Shown: piece by piece, positions 36,362 to 45,564 of the stretch
Layout: each line of letters opens with the position of its first letter
Position numbering within the stretch: position 1 is the stretch's first letter
DNA from: Inediibacterium massiliense
GTDB lineage: Bacteria > Bacillota > Clostridia > Peptostreptococcales > Thermotaleaceae
Assembly (NCBI RefSeq): GCF_001282725.1
Contig: NZ_LN876587.1
Location: 20,108 to 84,107 of the forward strand
Direction of reading: 5' to 3'
DNA length: 64,000 nt
Position numbers and translations under genes: made by a program
The notes under the pieces: generated by a model
Databases searched by the model: none
The model's input: only the letters and a program-made list of their open reading frames with translations
Told to the model about the DNA's origin: nothing

Positions 36362-37551
36362 AAAAAGTAATGCAAGCAGAACTCTGCGATAAAGGCGGAA
36401 AGATATATGCAAACATAGAACTCCCTGCCACTTTTGAACAAATGGAGGACTGCTTAGAAAAAATACACAGTACATCTGAAGACAGCAAGGTTATTTCTGC
36501 GGAATGTTTGATGGAATATGACATACTTGCCGAAAAAGAACTGGAGCCTTGCAGTCTGTATGAACTCAATCATTTTTCAGCGTTAGTGGAAAATTTTGAT
36601 GAAGTTGACCAACAGCGATTTGAAGCCTTGACGGTTCTTGCCTGTAAAAATGATACGGTAACGGTAAGTGAACTTATTAATATAGCAATTAATCTAAATG
36701 AAATAGATATGCACTGTATCCCCGTTCTTAATGATAAGGAACTTGGGAATTTTTATATTGATAATGAGTTTGTACCACAGCTTGATAATCTTCCAATGGA
36801 AAAAGCAGATTGGTTACTTTCCCATATCGACTGTGAAAAAGTGGGTAAAGAAATGCGGGAACAAGAAAAAGGCATTTATTGCGGTAGGGGCTATGTGGTC
36901 TTAAATGAAGAACTGAAACAGCTGTATAACGAAAACTTCCCTGTTCCTCAGCCCAAAGATTATGTGTTTCGATTAGAGATTGCCAAAGCACCCATAGGAG
37001 ATATTCCAAATGATGAACATACTGTAACTCTTACACTGCCGGTAAATGATACGAACATTATAACAGCTGTAAAGAAAGTTGGGGCAAGCACCCTACAAGA
37101 ATGTGTGTTTTATGAGTATGAAAGCACCATACCACAGCTTGAAGAAGAGTTTTATGATATGAGTGACTTATACACTCTCAATGAACTTGCAAGAAAAATT
37201 GAAACAATGAAAGCTTGTGGTGATATTCCTAAATACAAAGCAATGCTGACTACACTGGATAAATTCAATCTGCATACTGCATTAGAGGTTACGGAATATC
37301 TAAGTGAATTCACCTTGGAGTGTGGATGTGAAACTTCATCGGAATATGCAATAAAAATGCTTAAAGATATTGATATGACTTTAAAAGATGACTTGCTTTT
37401 CTATCTTTCTACTGATGGGTACGGAACGGCATTGATGCAGAAAAACGGCGTGGAGAAAACACCCTATGGAATGTTAGTGCCTTTCTCTGGAGTGACACTC
37501 TCTATGCAGATGGAACAAAACAAATCAACCATGACAATGGAAATGAAATGA
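36358..37551 (+). CDS. Second ArdA-like antirestriction protein
   Basis: A 397-residue acidic protein with the same ArdA-type segments as the gene at 34,420 (SLYELNHFSALVENFDEVDQQRFEAL, then VSELINIAINLNEIDMHCI). The two are paralogues that flank DUF4314. It overlaps DUF4314 by four bases and is probably translated with it. It is followed by a strong terminator. The DNA-mimic function is inferred from the family. Confidence 0.65.
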   Translation: MKKVMQAELCDKGGKIYANIELPATFEQMEDCLEKIHSTSEDSKVISAECLMEYDILAEKELEPCSLYELNHFSALVENFDEVDQQRFEALTVLACKNDTVTVSELINIAINLNEIDMHCIPVLNDKELGNFYIDNEFVPQLDNLPMEKADWLLSHIDCEKVGKEMREQEKGIYCGRGYVVLNEELKQLYNENFPVPQPKDYVFRLEIAKAPIGDIPNDEHTVTLTLPVNDTNIITAVKKVGASTLQECVFYEYESTIPQLEEEFYDMSDLYTLNELARKIETMKACGDIPKYKAMLTTLDKFNLHTALEVTEYLSEFTLECGCETSSEYAIKMLKDIDMTLKDDLLFYLSTDGYGTALMQKNGVEKTPYGMLVPFSGVTLSMQMEQNKSTMTMEMK

Positions 37552-37566
37552 ATATAAAGCAATAAC

Positions 37567-37610
37567 GGCCGACAGGAAGATGTGAAAGCATCAACTTGCC
37601 GGCCTTTTTT
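37567..37610 (+). terminator. Terminator after the ArdA operon
   Basis: GGCCG...CGGCC arms with an inner GATG/CATC stem, followed by TTTTTT. Confidence 0.9.
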
Positions 37611-37635
37611 GTTTGTACGGAAAGGAAGAATGTGA

Positions 37636-38373
37636 ATGCATGAACTAAAGATTTTTGAAAATGAGAAATTTGGGCAGATAAGAACCTTGCTCATTGATGG
37701 TGAACCTTGGTTTGTGGGAAAAGATGTAGCACAAATTTTAAAATATAGCAATCCCCAAAAGGCAATCCGAGATCATGTTGACGAGGATGATAGGACGGTG
37801 AACGAAACGTTCACCGTCAACGGAACAAAAGGAACTCTTATTAATGAAAGTGGTCTTTATTCCCTTATTCTCTCCAGTAAACTACCTACCGCTAAGAAGT
37901 TTAAGCGTTGGGTAACTTCTGAAGTCCTCCCCTCTATTAGAGCCTATGGTGGATATATCACCAAAGCAAAGCTTGATGATATTTTCCATAATCCCGAAAA
38001 CTTGGCGGTGTTTTTAAGACAGATGTTAAAGGTAGCGGAAGAAAATGAAAGACTGAAAGATGAAATTGACACTTTAGAACCCAAAGCAGATTACTTTGAC
38101 ACCTTGGTGGATAACAAATTGCTTGTTAATTTCCGAACTACCGCAAAGGAACTTGGTATTAAACCAATGAGATTCACCCAATTTCTGCTTGATAAAAAGT
38201 TTGTGTTCCGTGACACAAAGCAAGTCATTCACCCAATGCAGCCATTTGTTCATAGCGGACTTTTTGAAATCAAAGAGTTTTGCAGAAACGGACACAGTGG
38301 CACACAAACCCTCATCACTCCAAAAGGCAGACAGTATTTTATGAAACTGCTTATTGAGTGTGAGATTATATGA
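37636..38373 (+). CDS. Phage-type antirepressor (BRO-N / KilA-C)
   Basis: A 245-residue antirepressor. The BRO-N domain spans about residues 1-110 (QIRTLLIDGEPWFVGKDVAQILKY, KFKRWVTSEVLPSIRAYGGY) and the KilA-C domain about 130-240 (FRTTAKELGIKPMRFTQFLL). Such proteins inactivate repressors in phages and ICEs. It stands as a single unit between two terminators. Confidence 0.88.
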   Translation: MHELKIFENEKFGQIRTLLIDGEPWFVGKDVAQILKYSNPQKAIRDHVDEDDRTVNETFTVNGTKGTLINESGLYSLILSSKLPTAKKFKRWVTSEVLPSIRAYGGYITKAKLDDIFHNPENLAVFLRQMLKVAEENERLKDEIDTLEPKADYFDTLVDNKLLVNFRTTAKELGIKPMRFTQFLLDKKFVFRDTKQVIHPMQPFVHSGLFEIKEFCRNGHSGTQTLITPKGRQYFMKLLIECEII

Positions 38374-38387
38374 TTACCGCAGACTAA

Positions 38388-38437
38388 AAGGCTGATTGTT
38401 TCACTGCAAATGCAGTAAAGCAGTTGGCCTTTTTTTG
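38388..38437 (+). terminator. Terminator after the antirepressor
   Basis: AAGGC...GGCCTT outer arms and ACTGC/GCAGT inner stem, followed by TTTTTTT. Confidence 0.85.
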
Positions 38438-38463
38438 TTTTTCAGAAAGAAGGTGGTAGAAAA

Positions 38464-39426
38464 GTGAATAGCTTTATTTCATGGATTGGCGGAAAAAAGG
38501 CTCTAAGGAAGTTATTATATAAGCTGTTTCCCAAAAAACATACTCGATATATAGAAGTATTTGGTGGTGGTGGTTGGGTACTTTTCGGGAAAAGACAGAG
38601 AAAAAACTGTATGGAGGTTTACAACGATTTTAATTCAAATCTTGTAAACCTTTTTTTATGTGTGAAAGAACGTCCACTTGCTTTTTTAAAAGAAATTGGA
38701 TTCTTACCTCTGTGTTCAAGAGATGAATTTGGAGTTTTTAGAAATTTTATTGAGCAGGAAGAGTTTACTGACGCATATATGGCTGAGGAACTGAAACTGG
38801 CAGAAAAATATATTGCTCCACCATCTGCTGAAGAAATGAAACTTCTATATGAAAAGAAAACAGAGCTATACGAAGTAAAAAGAGCAGCAGCTTTTTTCAA
38901 GCTTATCAAGTACAGCTATGGCAGCAGTACAACATCCTTTGGAGGTCAACCCTGTGACATCCGAAAGTGTTTCAGAATTATATGGGAAGCCTCTGAAAGA
39001 TTAAAAGATGTTGTCATAGAGAACAAGGACTTTGAGGACTTAATCAAGCAGTATGACAGAGAGGGTGCATTCATCTATTGCGATCCGCCTTATTTTGGAA
39101 CAGAAGGGCATTATGCTGTGGGATTTGCAAAAGAGAACCATGTAAGACTTCGAGATACGCTTTCAGAGTGCAAGGGATTATGGATGGTGTCATATAACGA
39201 TTGCGAGTACATTAGAGAACTTTATAAGAATTTTTATATTCGCTCTGCTGTTCGTATCAATAATTTGGCTCAGCGTTATGAAGGAGGTGCGGAGTACAGT
39301 GAATTAATTATTACAAATTATGATCCAAAGAAGATGATTATGGAGGACTTGAGCTTTCAAATGAACCTTTTCTCTAATTTGCAGGAAGAGGACGAACAGT
39401 TTGAATATTACTTAAAAGAGGATTAG
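38464..39426 (+). CDS. DNA adenine N6-methyltransferase, D12 (Dam-like) class
   Basis: A 320-residue D12-class methyltransferase. The SAM-binding motif is WIGGKKALRK with YIEVFGGGGWVL near residue 30, and the catalytic motif is DPPYFG near 205. GTG start at 38,464 follows AAGGTGG. No restriction endonuclease is adjacent, so it is likely an orphan methylase protecting the element. It stands close before the AbrB-like gene. Confidence 0.92.
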   Translation: MNSFISWIGGKKALRKLLYKLFPKKHTRYIEVFGGGGWVLFGKRQRKNCMEVYNDFNSNLVNLFLCVKERPLAFLKEIGFLPLCSRDEFGVFRNFIEQEEFTDAYMAEELKLAEKYIAPPSAEEMKLLYEKKTELYEVKRAAAFFKLIKYSYGSSTTSFGGQPCDIRKCFRIIWEASERLKDVVIENKDFEDLIKQYDREGAFIYCDPPYFGTEGHYAVGFAKENHVRLRDTLSECKGLWMVSYNDCEYIRELYKNFYIRSAVRINNLAQRYEGGAEYSELIITNYDPKKMIMEDLSFQMNLFSNLQEEDEQFEYYLKED

Positions 39427-39439
39427 GAGGAATATGTAC

Positions 39440-39919
39440 ATGAAAAAATTAAATGCGCAGCAAGGCTTGGTTGTTGAAAATGAAATGATAGAATTTGCAA
39501 ACTTAGGTGATGAAGTAGTTCTTACCGCAGTAGACCGTCTTATTGTGTTGACAAAGGCAAAGATGACGGCAATGGATATGGTGAAAACCATTGGAACGCT
39601 TACGGATATCACTCAAAATCTGCTTGAAGTCTTAGCAAAAAATTGTGGTACTTGTGAGGATTGTGGCCATTGTGAAGAAATGGATACAGATAATATTAAA
39701 CTTCCCGACTATATGCTCGAAACCGCAGGAATTCCAAAAGATGCAAAACTGATTGCATATGCTGAGGAAGACAGCGGAATTGTGCGTGTGGAACAAGCAG
39801 AATACGACCATGATATTGCAGATATTCCCGAAGAAATTCGTGAATTACTTTATAACTATGGAATTTGTATGGGCGAACTTGATGCTTTGCTTGTAAAGGG
39901 GGAACTTCTTCATGGATAA
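39440..39919 (+). CDS. ICE-conserved protein with AbrB-like C-terminal half
   Basis: A 159-residue protein. The middle has a C-x2-C-x2-C-type cluster (CGTCEDCGHC near residue 71), possibly zinc-binding. The section LPDYMLETAGIPKDAKL resembles the first strand-helix of AbrB/MazE-type DNA-binding domains. Role unknown. The ATG at 39,440 is 9 bases after AGGAGG. It overlaps the next gene by 8 bases. Confidence 0.55.
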   Translation: MKKLNAQQGLVVENEMIEFANLGDEVVLTAVDRLIVLTKAKMTAMDMVKTIGTLTDITQNLLEVLAKNCGTCEDCGHCEEMDTDNIKLPDYMLETAGIPKDAKLIAYAEEDSGIVRVEQAEYDHDIADIPEEIRELLYNYGICMGELDALLVKGELLHG

Positions 39920-40649
39920 GAATTATGTATATCCTTACAGCTTTCAGTTTGCAAAGGAAAATCAAGAACTTGATTTATATAAGGAGTCACATAAAGTAAA
40001 TGTAGAGTGTAAAAATGCCATTGAAAAAGTCATTGCCCATAATTTTGATGGCTTAAGGCTTGGAAAAAACACAGCAGAACAAGTGATTTCACAGTTTGGA
40101 TATGACAGAGTTAATTTTGTCCTTGCCAACTCTGTACAGCAAAAAAGTCATGACGGCAGATTTTCTCGTGAAAATAAGGAATGGGCAAAAAGCTTTTATA
40201 TTTCTCCCGATAAGATTCAAGGATTTGATAAGCGGTTGGAGTTTGCAGTGGACAGCCACCCTGCTGTACTGGATGGATTTATCAACCAGGCAAGACGAGC
40301 CTACCAAGCTTTAAATTTATGGGAGCCAAAACACTGCAATGATCCGACAGGGCTTAACTTTGAGGGTAAGGTGATGGTGCTTCGTCCCACAAACCTCAAA
40401 GATGAGTATAAAAATCCTCGTGACCAGCTTGTTTTGTGTGAGGGCGGCTTTGGCTGCTCTCCTACGGCAAGTGGAAGAAAGGTGTTCGGCAGATTTCTTT
40501 CCGATGGCGAAAAGTGCCAATATGAACGTAGCGACTTTATCGGAGAATTGAAAACCGAGCATCTCCCAGATTGGGCATTGGAAAAACTAAATGAGATAGG
40601 AGTGAACATGGAGGAAAATCAAGATATGGGAGGAATGAAAATGCAGTAA
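39912..40649 (+). CDS. DUF3849-type ICE protein
   Basis: A 245-residue protein whose first 130 residues (YPYSFQFAKENQELDLYKES, DRVNFVLANSVQQKSHDGRF) match the DUF3849 pattern, followed by a domain with LVLCEGGFGCSPTASGRKVFG. Function unknown, commonly found in clostridial ICEs. Overlaps the preceding gene and ends in the MGGMKMQ-type tail shared by several neighbours (34,420 and 36,080 genes end similarly). Confidence 0.65.
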   Translation: MDKNYVYPYSFQFAKENQELDLYKESHKVNVECKNAIEKVIAHNFDGLRLGKNTAEQVISQFGYDRVNFVLANSVQQKSHDGRFSRENKEWAKSFYISPDKIQGFDKRLEFAVDSHPAVLDGFINQARRAYQALNLWEPKHCNDPTGLNFEGKVMVLRPTNLKDEYKNPRDQLVLCEGGFGCSPTASGRKVFGRFLSDGEKCQYERSDFIGELKTEHLPDWALEKLNEIGVNMEENQDMGGMKMQ

Positions 40650-40662
40650 TGAGGAGGACTTT

Positions 40663-41220
40663 ATGGATAGCATTAAACTGAAAAACGGCTGTATTTATTA
40701 CTATGGTAGTCCTGCGGGATATGTAAAGGACGGCAAAGCATCAGTAGATACCATGTTTGATTGTGTGGAACTGAAATCATGGTGCGAAAAGAGGAATTAT
40801 GAAATCAATGTTATGGAGGGCATCTTTGATAAGCTTTCCAAAGGCGAAAAGATTGCTGAGTTAAACGAAGATTACAAGCCACTAAAAAAAGTCCGAATTT
40901 GGCAGTTAAATGCTGATTCGGATTTTTCTATGCGTTTTATCTCATTGGAGGAATTTCAAAAGAAGTTCGGCGAGCCGGCCGCTGATCATTACAAAGTTGT
41001 ATTTGATGGTGAACTCGATACAAATGATTTGGAATCTATCTATACCATATGCAATATAGATCATCCAAAAGGCTACAATGGGCATTCTCTTTCCATGTCT
41101 GATGTAGTGGAGCTTTACGATGATACAAGCAGTAGTTTTTATTATGTGGACAGATTTGGATTTAAAGAAATAGGCTTTATGGAGCCAAAATTACAACAAG
41201 AAATGGGAATGCAGATGTAA
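40663..41220 (+). CDS. YodL-domain ICE protein
   Basis: A 185-residue protein. The C-terminal half has the YodL-like pattern (KKVRIWQLNADSDFSMRFIS, SLSMSDVVELYDD, FYYVDRFGFKEIGF). Function unknown; typical for this part of Tn1549-type elements. It ends with the same Met-rich tail as its neighbours. Confidence 0.65.
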   Translation: MDSIKLKNGCIYYYGSPAGYVKDGKASVDTMFDCVELKSWCEKRNYEINVMEGIFDKLSKGEKIAELNEDYKPLKKVRIWQLNADSDFSMRFISLEEFQKKFGEPAADHYKVVFDGELDTNDLESIYTICNIDHPKGYNGHSLSMSDVVELYDDTSSSFYYVDRFGFKEIGFMEPKLQQEMGMQM

Positions 41221-41267
41221 AAACTGTATTCCTTTTTTTATGACTAAAAAGCAGGAGGAAGAAGAAT

Positions 41268-41528
41268 ATGAAACAAAACAACGCACTTCAGTACGATGTG
41301 AAAATTGGAAGTATTAAGCCAGAGGGTGCACTTAAAGCGATTGCATCCGTAAATATTAACGGTGCTTTTGCTGTACGTGGTATTCGGTTGATTGAAGGCA
41401 GTAAAGGATTGTTTGTTGCTATGCCAAGTCAAAAAAATCAAAAAGGAGAGTACCAAGATATCTGCTTTCCAATTACTGCGGATGCTCGAAAGGCACTGCA
41501 AAATGCTGTAATTGAAGAATATAACTAA
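41268..41528 (+). CDS. spoVG: SpoVG-family protein, shortened by an in-frame stop
   Basis: An 86-residue SpoVG-type RNA/DNA-binding protein (KIGSIKPEGALKAIASVNINGAF, GIRLIEGSKGLFVAMPS, DICFPITADARKAL). The frame stops with TAA at 41,526-41,528. The same frame then stays open for 26 codons to TAA at 41,607. Those codons encode a Gln/Glu-rich tail ending in PTMTM, like the tails of other ICE SpoVG proteins. A single CAA-to-TAA change explains this. The core domain is complete and probably still functional. Confidence 0.8.
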   Translation: MKQNNALQYDVKIGSIKPEGALKAIASVNINGAFAVRGIRLIEGSKGLFVAMPSQKNQKGEYQDICFPITADARKALQNAVIEEYN

Positions 41529-41626
41529 TTTCTTACGCAAGGGCAGAAACAAAAAGAAGAACAATCAGTAGAACAGGAGCAAAGTTCTGCTCCAACAATG
41601 ACAATGTAAATTAGGAGGATTTGATT

Positions 41627-41878
41627 ATGAAGAAAATTATTTGTTTTGCAAATGAAAAGATGGATAAGGCACAAGCATTTTTTATGGTTCAGAGAATGAA
41701 AATGAGATCTGCTGTTTTAAATAACAGAGGTGAAAATTATGTGGACAGTGCAGTCAAAATCTTGATTGCAGTTGTACTTGGCGGACTGCTTCTTGCAGGA
41801 CTTTATGCTTTATTCGGAGATGTAGTAATGCCGACACTCAAAAGCAAAATCCAAGAAATGTTTAACTACCAAGGTTAA
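41627..41878 (+). CDS. Small pilin-like membrane protein (DUF6133-like)
   Basis: An 83-residue protein with NNRGENYVDSAVK at residues about 34-46, followed by one hydrophobic segment (LIAVVLGGLLLAGLYALF). The G-E junction before the segment resembles a prepilin cleavage site. The same NN-x-G-x-x-Y motif starts the hydrophobic segments of the proteins at 53,465 and 53,869. It may be the major pilin of the Tad-like system encoded downstream. ATG at 41,627 follows AGGAGG. Confidence 0.65.
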   Translation: MKKIICFANEKMDKAQAFFMVQRMKMRSAVLNNRGENYVDSAVKILIAVVLGGLLLAGLYALFGDVVMPTLKSKIQEMFNYQG

Positions 41879-41890
41879 CGGAGGGATAAT

Positions 41891-44539
41891 ATGAATCAGA
41901 AATTTAAAAAGACTTCTTCTTTTCTGCTCATTGTCTGCCTTATCGTTTCAATGTTTGCAGGCAGTGCCTATGCTATGCATTTATACTTTGAGGATGCGAA
42001 AGGACATTGGGCAGAAGAAGCAATTCAAAAACTAACAGAGCAAGGTATTGTTACTGGTTTTCCCGATGGTCTTTGCCATCCCGATGAAACCATTACCCGT
42101 GGAGAATTTACTACACTTCTTGCAAGAACGTTAAAGATATCTGAAGATAAGGAATATCCATCCTCTTCTTTTTCGGATATTGAAAGTCATTGGTCGGAGG
42201 ATAATATTTTATTTCTTGTAAGCAAAGACATTATTGAAGAATCTGATTACAAGGATCATTTATTTAAACCCGATGAACCAATCACAAGAATGGAAATTGT
42301 AAAGATGTTGGTTCGTGCATTAGGTGCGAACTGCCACAGCAAAGATTGTACTTGTAATCTTGATTTTACAGATATTCAGCTTTTGAACAAAGAGGATAAG
42401 CTGTATCTTTGCATTGGTGAAAAGTATTACATTATCCATGGCTACCCTGATAAAACAGTAAAGCCAAATGATACAGCTACCCGTGCGGAAGCCTTTCAAA
42501 TGCTTGTGAAAGAAAAAAAAGCAAAAGAACAGATAAAAAAAGAGGAACAAAATCCACCTGTTGTAAAACCGGATGAAAAACCTTCGCATGGAAATAGCAG
42601 TGGCGGAAGTTCCTTCTATGTTCCTGAACCACAGTTTAGCTTTACTCTTCCAAAAACAATCTATGTAGGAGAATCTATTACCGTTGTACCGCAAAGCAAA
42701 TATGTAAATTCTGTCGTTTGGTCTGTCAGTAAGAATGATCTTCCCATTGAATTTTCAAAGACTTTTGAGGGCGAGCTGAAAGCTGACGGAGGTACGATCA
42801 AAGCAAAAGATGCAGGTACTTATGTTATTACCGCAACAGCTAAGAACAGCCGTGGCAGAGAAATTACATATAAACAGACTGTATCCGTTTACCCTGTTAT
42901 GACAGCTGATTTTACTTTGCCGAATACAGCACATACCGATACAAGTATTGCAGTAGATTTAAAAGCTGAAAACCTTGGCAGTAACTCTGTTGTATGGACT
43001 CTTACGAAAGATAATAAATCAGCAAAAATAGCAGATTCCCTTGTAGGCAAACTTGGAAATACTGGAGGAACGGTGCAGTTTAAAGAAAAAGGCATTTACA
43101 CTCTAACCGCCACTATTACTGATGAAATCGGAAAAGTTGTGACGGTTTCTCATGAAATCACGGTCTATCCTGTGGCTGATGTAAAACTCAACTTACCGAA
43201 TGTTACACATACCGATAAAACAATTATTCTTACGACAGAGAATAAAAACAGTAAGGATTTGTCGGCATCATGGAGCCTAACAAAAGACGGAAAAGAAGTT
43301 GAGATTGCAAAATATATCAAAGGAAACCTTACTCTGAGTGACAGCGACATTGGTTTCACAGAAAAAGGTGTCTATCAGCTGACGATTACATTAACCGATA
43401 AAGCAGGCAGAAAATTCACCGATACCGCTAAAGTTACGATTTATCCCGTAGGCTCTGTAGGATTTTATCTTCCGACTATTCTTCATACTGATGATACGGT
43501 TAAGGTAGAAACCACTTTAGGAGAAGTCGGCGACAAAACTGCCATATGGACACTCGAAAAAGATGGACAGAAAGTTGCTCTTGCTGATTGTATAAGTGGC
43601 AGCTTGACAAATGATGGTGGCAATATTCGTTTTAAAGAAAAAGGAAACTATGTTTTAAAAGCCTCATTTACTGATGATGTCGGCAGGAGTTATTCCTATG
43701 AGCAAAATGTCAAAGTATACCCTGTGCCGACTGTGACTTATTCCGTGCCAAAGTATGCTCATACCGATACGAAGATTGAGATTACGGTAAGTGGTACAGA
43801 TTTAGATGATCTTACCTTGGAGTGGCTTGTAGATAATGCCTTTGGTTATCAAGATTGGAACACTTTTGTCAATGGAAAACTTAATAATAGTGGTGGTTCA
43901 ATCTATTTTAAGAGAGCAGGCATTTATGAACTTGTGTGTCGAGTTACCGATGAAACAGGCAGAGTATTTTTATTTGAACCAAAGAAAACAACAGAGGTTC
44001 TACCTGTTCTTGCAATTGGCTTCGAACTGCCAAAGGTGGCCTATACCGATACGGAAATAGATCTTCGCACAAGCGGTCATAATAACACACTTCCCGTGGA
44101 GTGGACAGTAACGAAAGACGGTGAAAAAAAATCTCTTGAAACGATTCTTGACGGCAACCTCAATGCACTTGGTGGTAAGGTAAGATTTAAAGAATATGGA
44201 GAATTTGTATTAACCGCAGATATGACAGATTTACTTGGCAGAAAGTATTCTCACAGTGAAAGCATTACGATTATGCCTGTATTGGATTTTGGCTTTACCA
44301 TGCCAAATGAAATTCATTATGGCAAGGAGTTCAATGTAAAAGTCAGCAAATCCGAACATATCGAAAACGCAAAGGTTTCTTGGATGCTCAGCAAAAACGG
44401 TGCTCCTGTAAGTTATACCGGAGTGCTGACAGATAAGGGGGCTCAATCTCGATTTTCGATACAGGTGAATTTGCTCTTACTTCTGTTGCAACCGACCGTT
44501 TGGGAAGAGAAAGCAGATGCACACAGAAAATTACTGTAA
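41891..44539 (+). CDS. SLH-domain surface protein with Ig-like repeats, N-terminal part before a frameshift
   Basis: The first 845 or so residues are a secreted cell-surface protein. A signal peptide (residues about 1-29, ending GSAYA) is followed by three SLH domains that bind the cell wall (about 30-215). A charged linker with a Gly/Ser stretch follows, then seven Ig-like repeats of about 90 residues (each with LP...HTDT, KEKG.Y.LTA and a YPV end). At the G5 run 44,437-44,441 the frame shifts: the true continuation is in the -1 frame, and this frame ends in an unrelated 35-residue tail at 44,539. One more G restores the protein. It may be an adhesin or pilus-associated surface protein of the ICE. 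Confidence 0.85.
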   Translation: MNQKFKKTSSFLLIVCLIVSMFAGSAYAMHLYFEDAKGHWAEEAIQKLTEQGIVTGFPDGLCHPDETITRGEFTTLLARTLKISEDKEYPSSSFSDIESHWSEDNILFLVSKDIIEESDYKDHLFKPDEPITRMEIVKMLVRALGANCHSKDCTCNLDFTDIQLLNKEDKLYLCIGEKYYIIHGYPDKTVKPNDTATRAEAFQMLVKEKKAKEQIKKEEQNPPVVKPDEKPSHGNSSGGSSFYVPEPQFSFTLPKTIYVGESITVVPQSKYVNSVVWSVSKNDLPIEFSKTFEGELKADGGTIKAKDAGTYVITATAKNSRGREITYKQTVSVYPVMTADFTLPNTAHTDTSIAVDLKAENLGSNSVVWTLTKDNKSAKIADSLVGKLGNTGGTVQFKEKGIYTLTATITDEIGKVVTVSHEITVYPVADVKLNLPNVTHTDKTIILTTENKNSKDLSASWSLTKDGKEVEIAKYIKGNLTLSDSDIGFTEKGVYQLTITLTDKAGRKFTDTAKVTIYPVGSVGFYLPTILHTDDTVKVETTLGEVGDKTAIWTLEKDGQKVALADCISGSLTNDGGNIRFKEKGNYVLKASFTDDVGRSYSYEQNVKVYPVPTVTYSVPKYAHTDTKIEITVSGTDLDDLTLEWLVDNAFGYQDWNTFVNGKLNNSGGSIYFKRAGIYELVCRVTDETGRVFLFEPKKTTEVLPVLAIGFELPKVAYTDTEIDLRTSGHNNTLPVEWTVTKDGEKKSLETILDGNLNALGGKVRFKEYGEFVLTADMTDLLGRKYSHSESITIMPVLDFGFTMPNEIHYGKEFNVKVSKSEHIENAKVSWMLSKNGAPVSYTGVLTDKGAQSRFSIQVNLLLLLLQPTVWEEKADAHRKLL

Positions 44540-45564
44540 CCAATACGGCTCCCCAAATTTCTGAGTTTACAATAACCCCAACAAGAACTACAAAAGATGG
44601 TAAGTTTCTAGTAAATATCTCTGCCACAGCAAGTGATCCAGATGAAGATACTATCGTGCTTGAATGGCAAGGTGAAAATGTAGACGGCTACTATGCTGTG
44701 GGAACATATACGGTTAAAGTTCGTGCAAAAGATACGGCAGGGACTTATTCCGAATGGTCAGAGAAGTCATTTACAGTTGCAAACTCAGCACCTACTATCA
44801 CAAATTTTACAGCAACTCCAACAAGAACTGCAAAAGATGGTAAGTTTCTTGTAAACATCTCTGCTACAGCAAGCGATGCAGATGGAGATGAAACCATACT
44901 TGAATGGCAGGGCAAAAATGCAGACGGTTACTATACGGTAGGAACATATACGGTTAAAGTTCGTGCAAAAGATACGACAGGGACTTATTCCGAATGGGAA
45001 GAAAAGTCATTTACAGTTGCAAACTCAGCACCTACAAGACCTGTCATTACCAGAACACCAAATGGTAACAGTGTAGCACCGGGTACACTCGTTACTATTA
45101 CAGCACAAAGCATTGACCCCGATGGTGATAACATTACCTATGTCTGGGAGAACAGACCGAGCCAAACAGGCACTTATTCTCTAGGAAAAAATGTAGTGCG
45201 AGTAAAAGCGGTTGACAGTACTGGTGCTGAATCCCCATGGTCAGCAATTGTATTCTTTGTTGCCGATTCAAACGGCTCAGGTGGAATGACACTAACAGGC
45301 CCCGACTCTACTATCTTGGAAAACGGAATTGAGGGTGCAACTATCACAAAATATACCTTTACTGTTCCACCTGTCAGTGGGCATAGCGGCAATGACTTTG
45401 GTAGAGTAAAAGGATACAACATTCTAACAAAGCAGTGGGAACAGCTTGATTACGGAACTACAAGCAATGGAATCACCTTTGAGCGAAGCTTAACAAGTGG
45501 ACTTTATTCCAAACTGGAGTTTTACTACTATACCAATCATAATTGCATGTATGTGCGTCCGTAA
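44500..45564 (+). pseudogene. C-terminal part of the SLH-Ig surface protein (exon 1 continues to 45,552)
   Basis: This frame continues the previous gene after the G5 frameshift; coding similarity starts already at about 44,442. It holds two nearly identical 80-residue PKD/fibronectin-like units, a related third unit and a C-terminal domain. The group II intron begins at 45,553, so the last 4 codons here are intron sequence; spliced RNA would continue in exon 2 at 48,048. It has no ribosome binding site of its own that I trust, so it is not an independent gene. Confidence 0.75.
44542..45021 (+). repeat. Two tandem 240-bp units in the surface-protein gene
   Basis: Units 44,542-44,781 and 44,782-45,021 have a period of exactly 240 bases (80 codons) with only scattered mostly silent differences. 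This points to a recent in-frame tandem duplication. Confidence 0.9.

Noticed and set aside
44542-45021. 240-bp repeat as a CRISPR array or transposon
   Set aside because: Only two units, no spacers, period divisible by three and continuous coding across the junction.
44500-45564. Separate start of an independent gene at 44,500
   Set aside because: Coding similarity begins before this ATG, within the -1 frame of the upstream gene, and no ribosome binding site precedes it.
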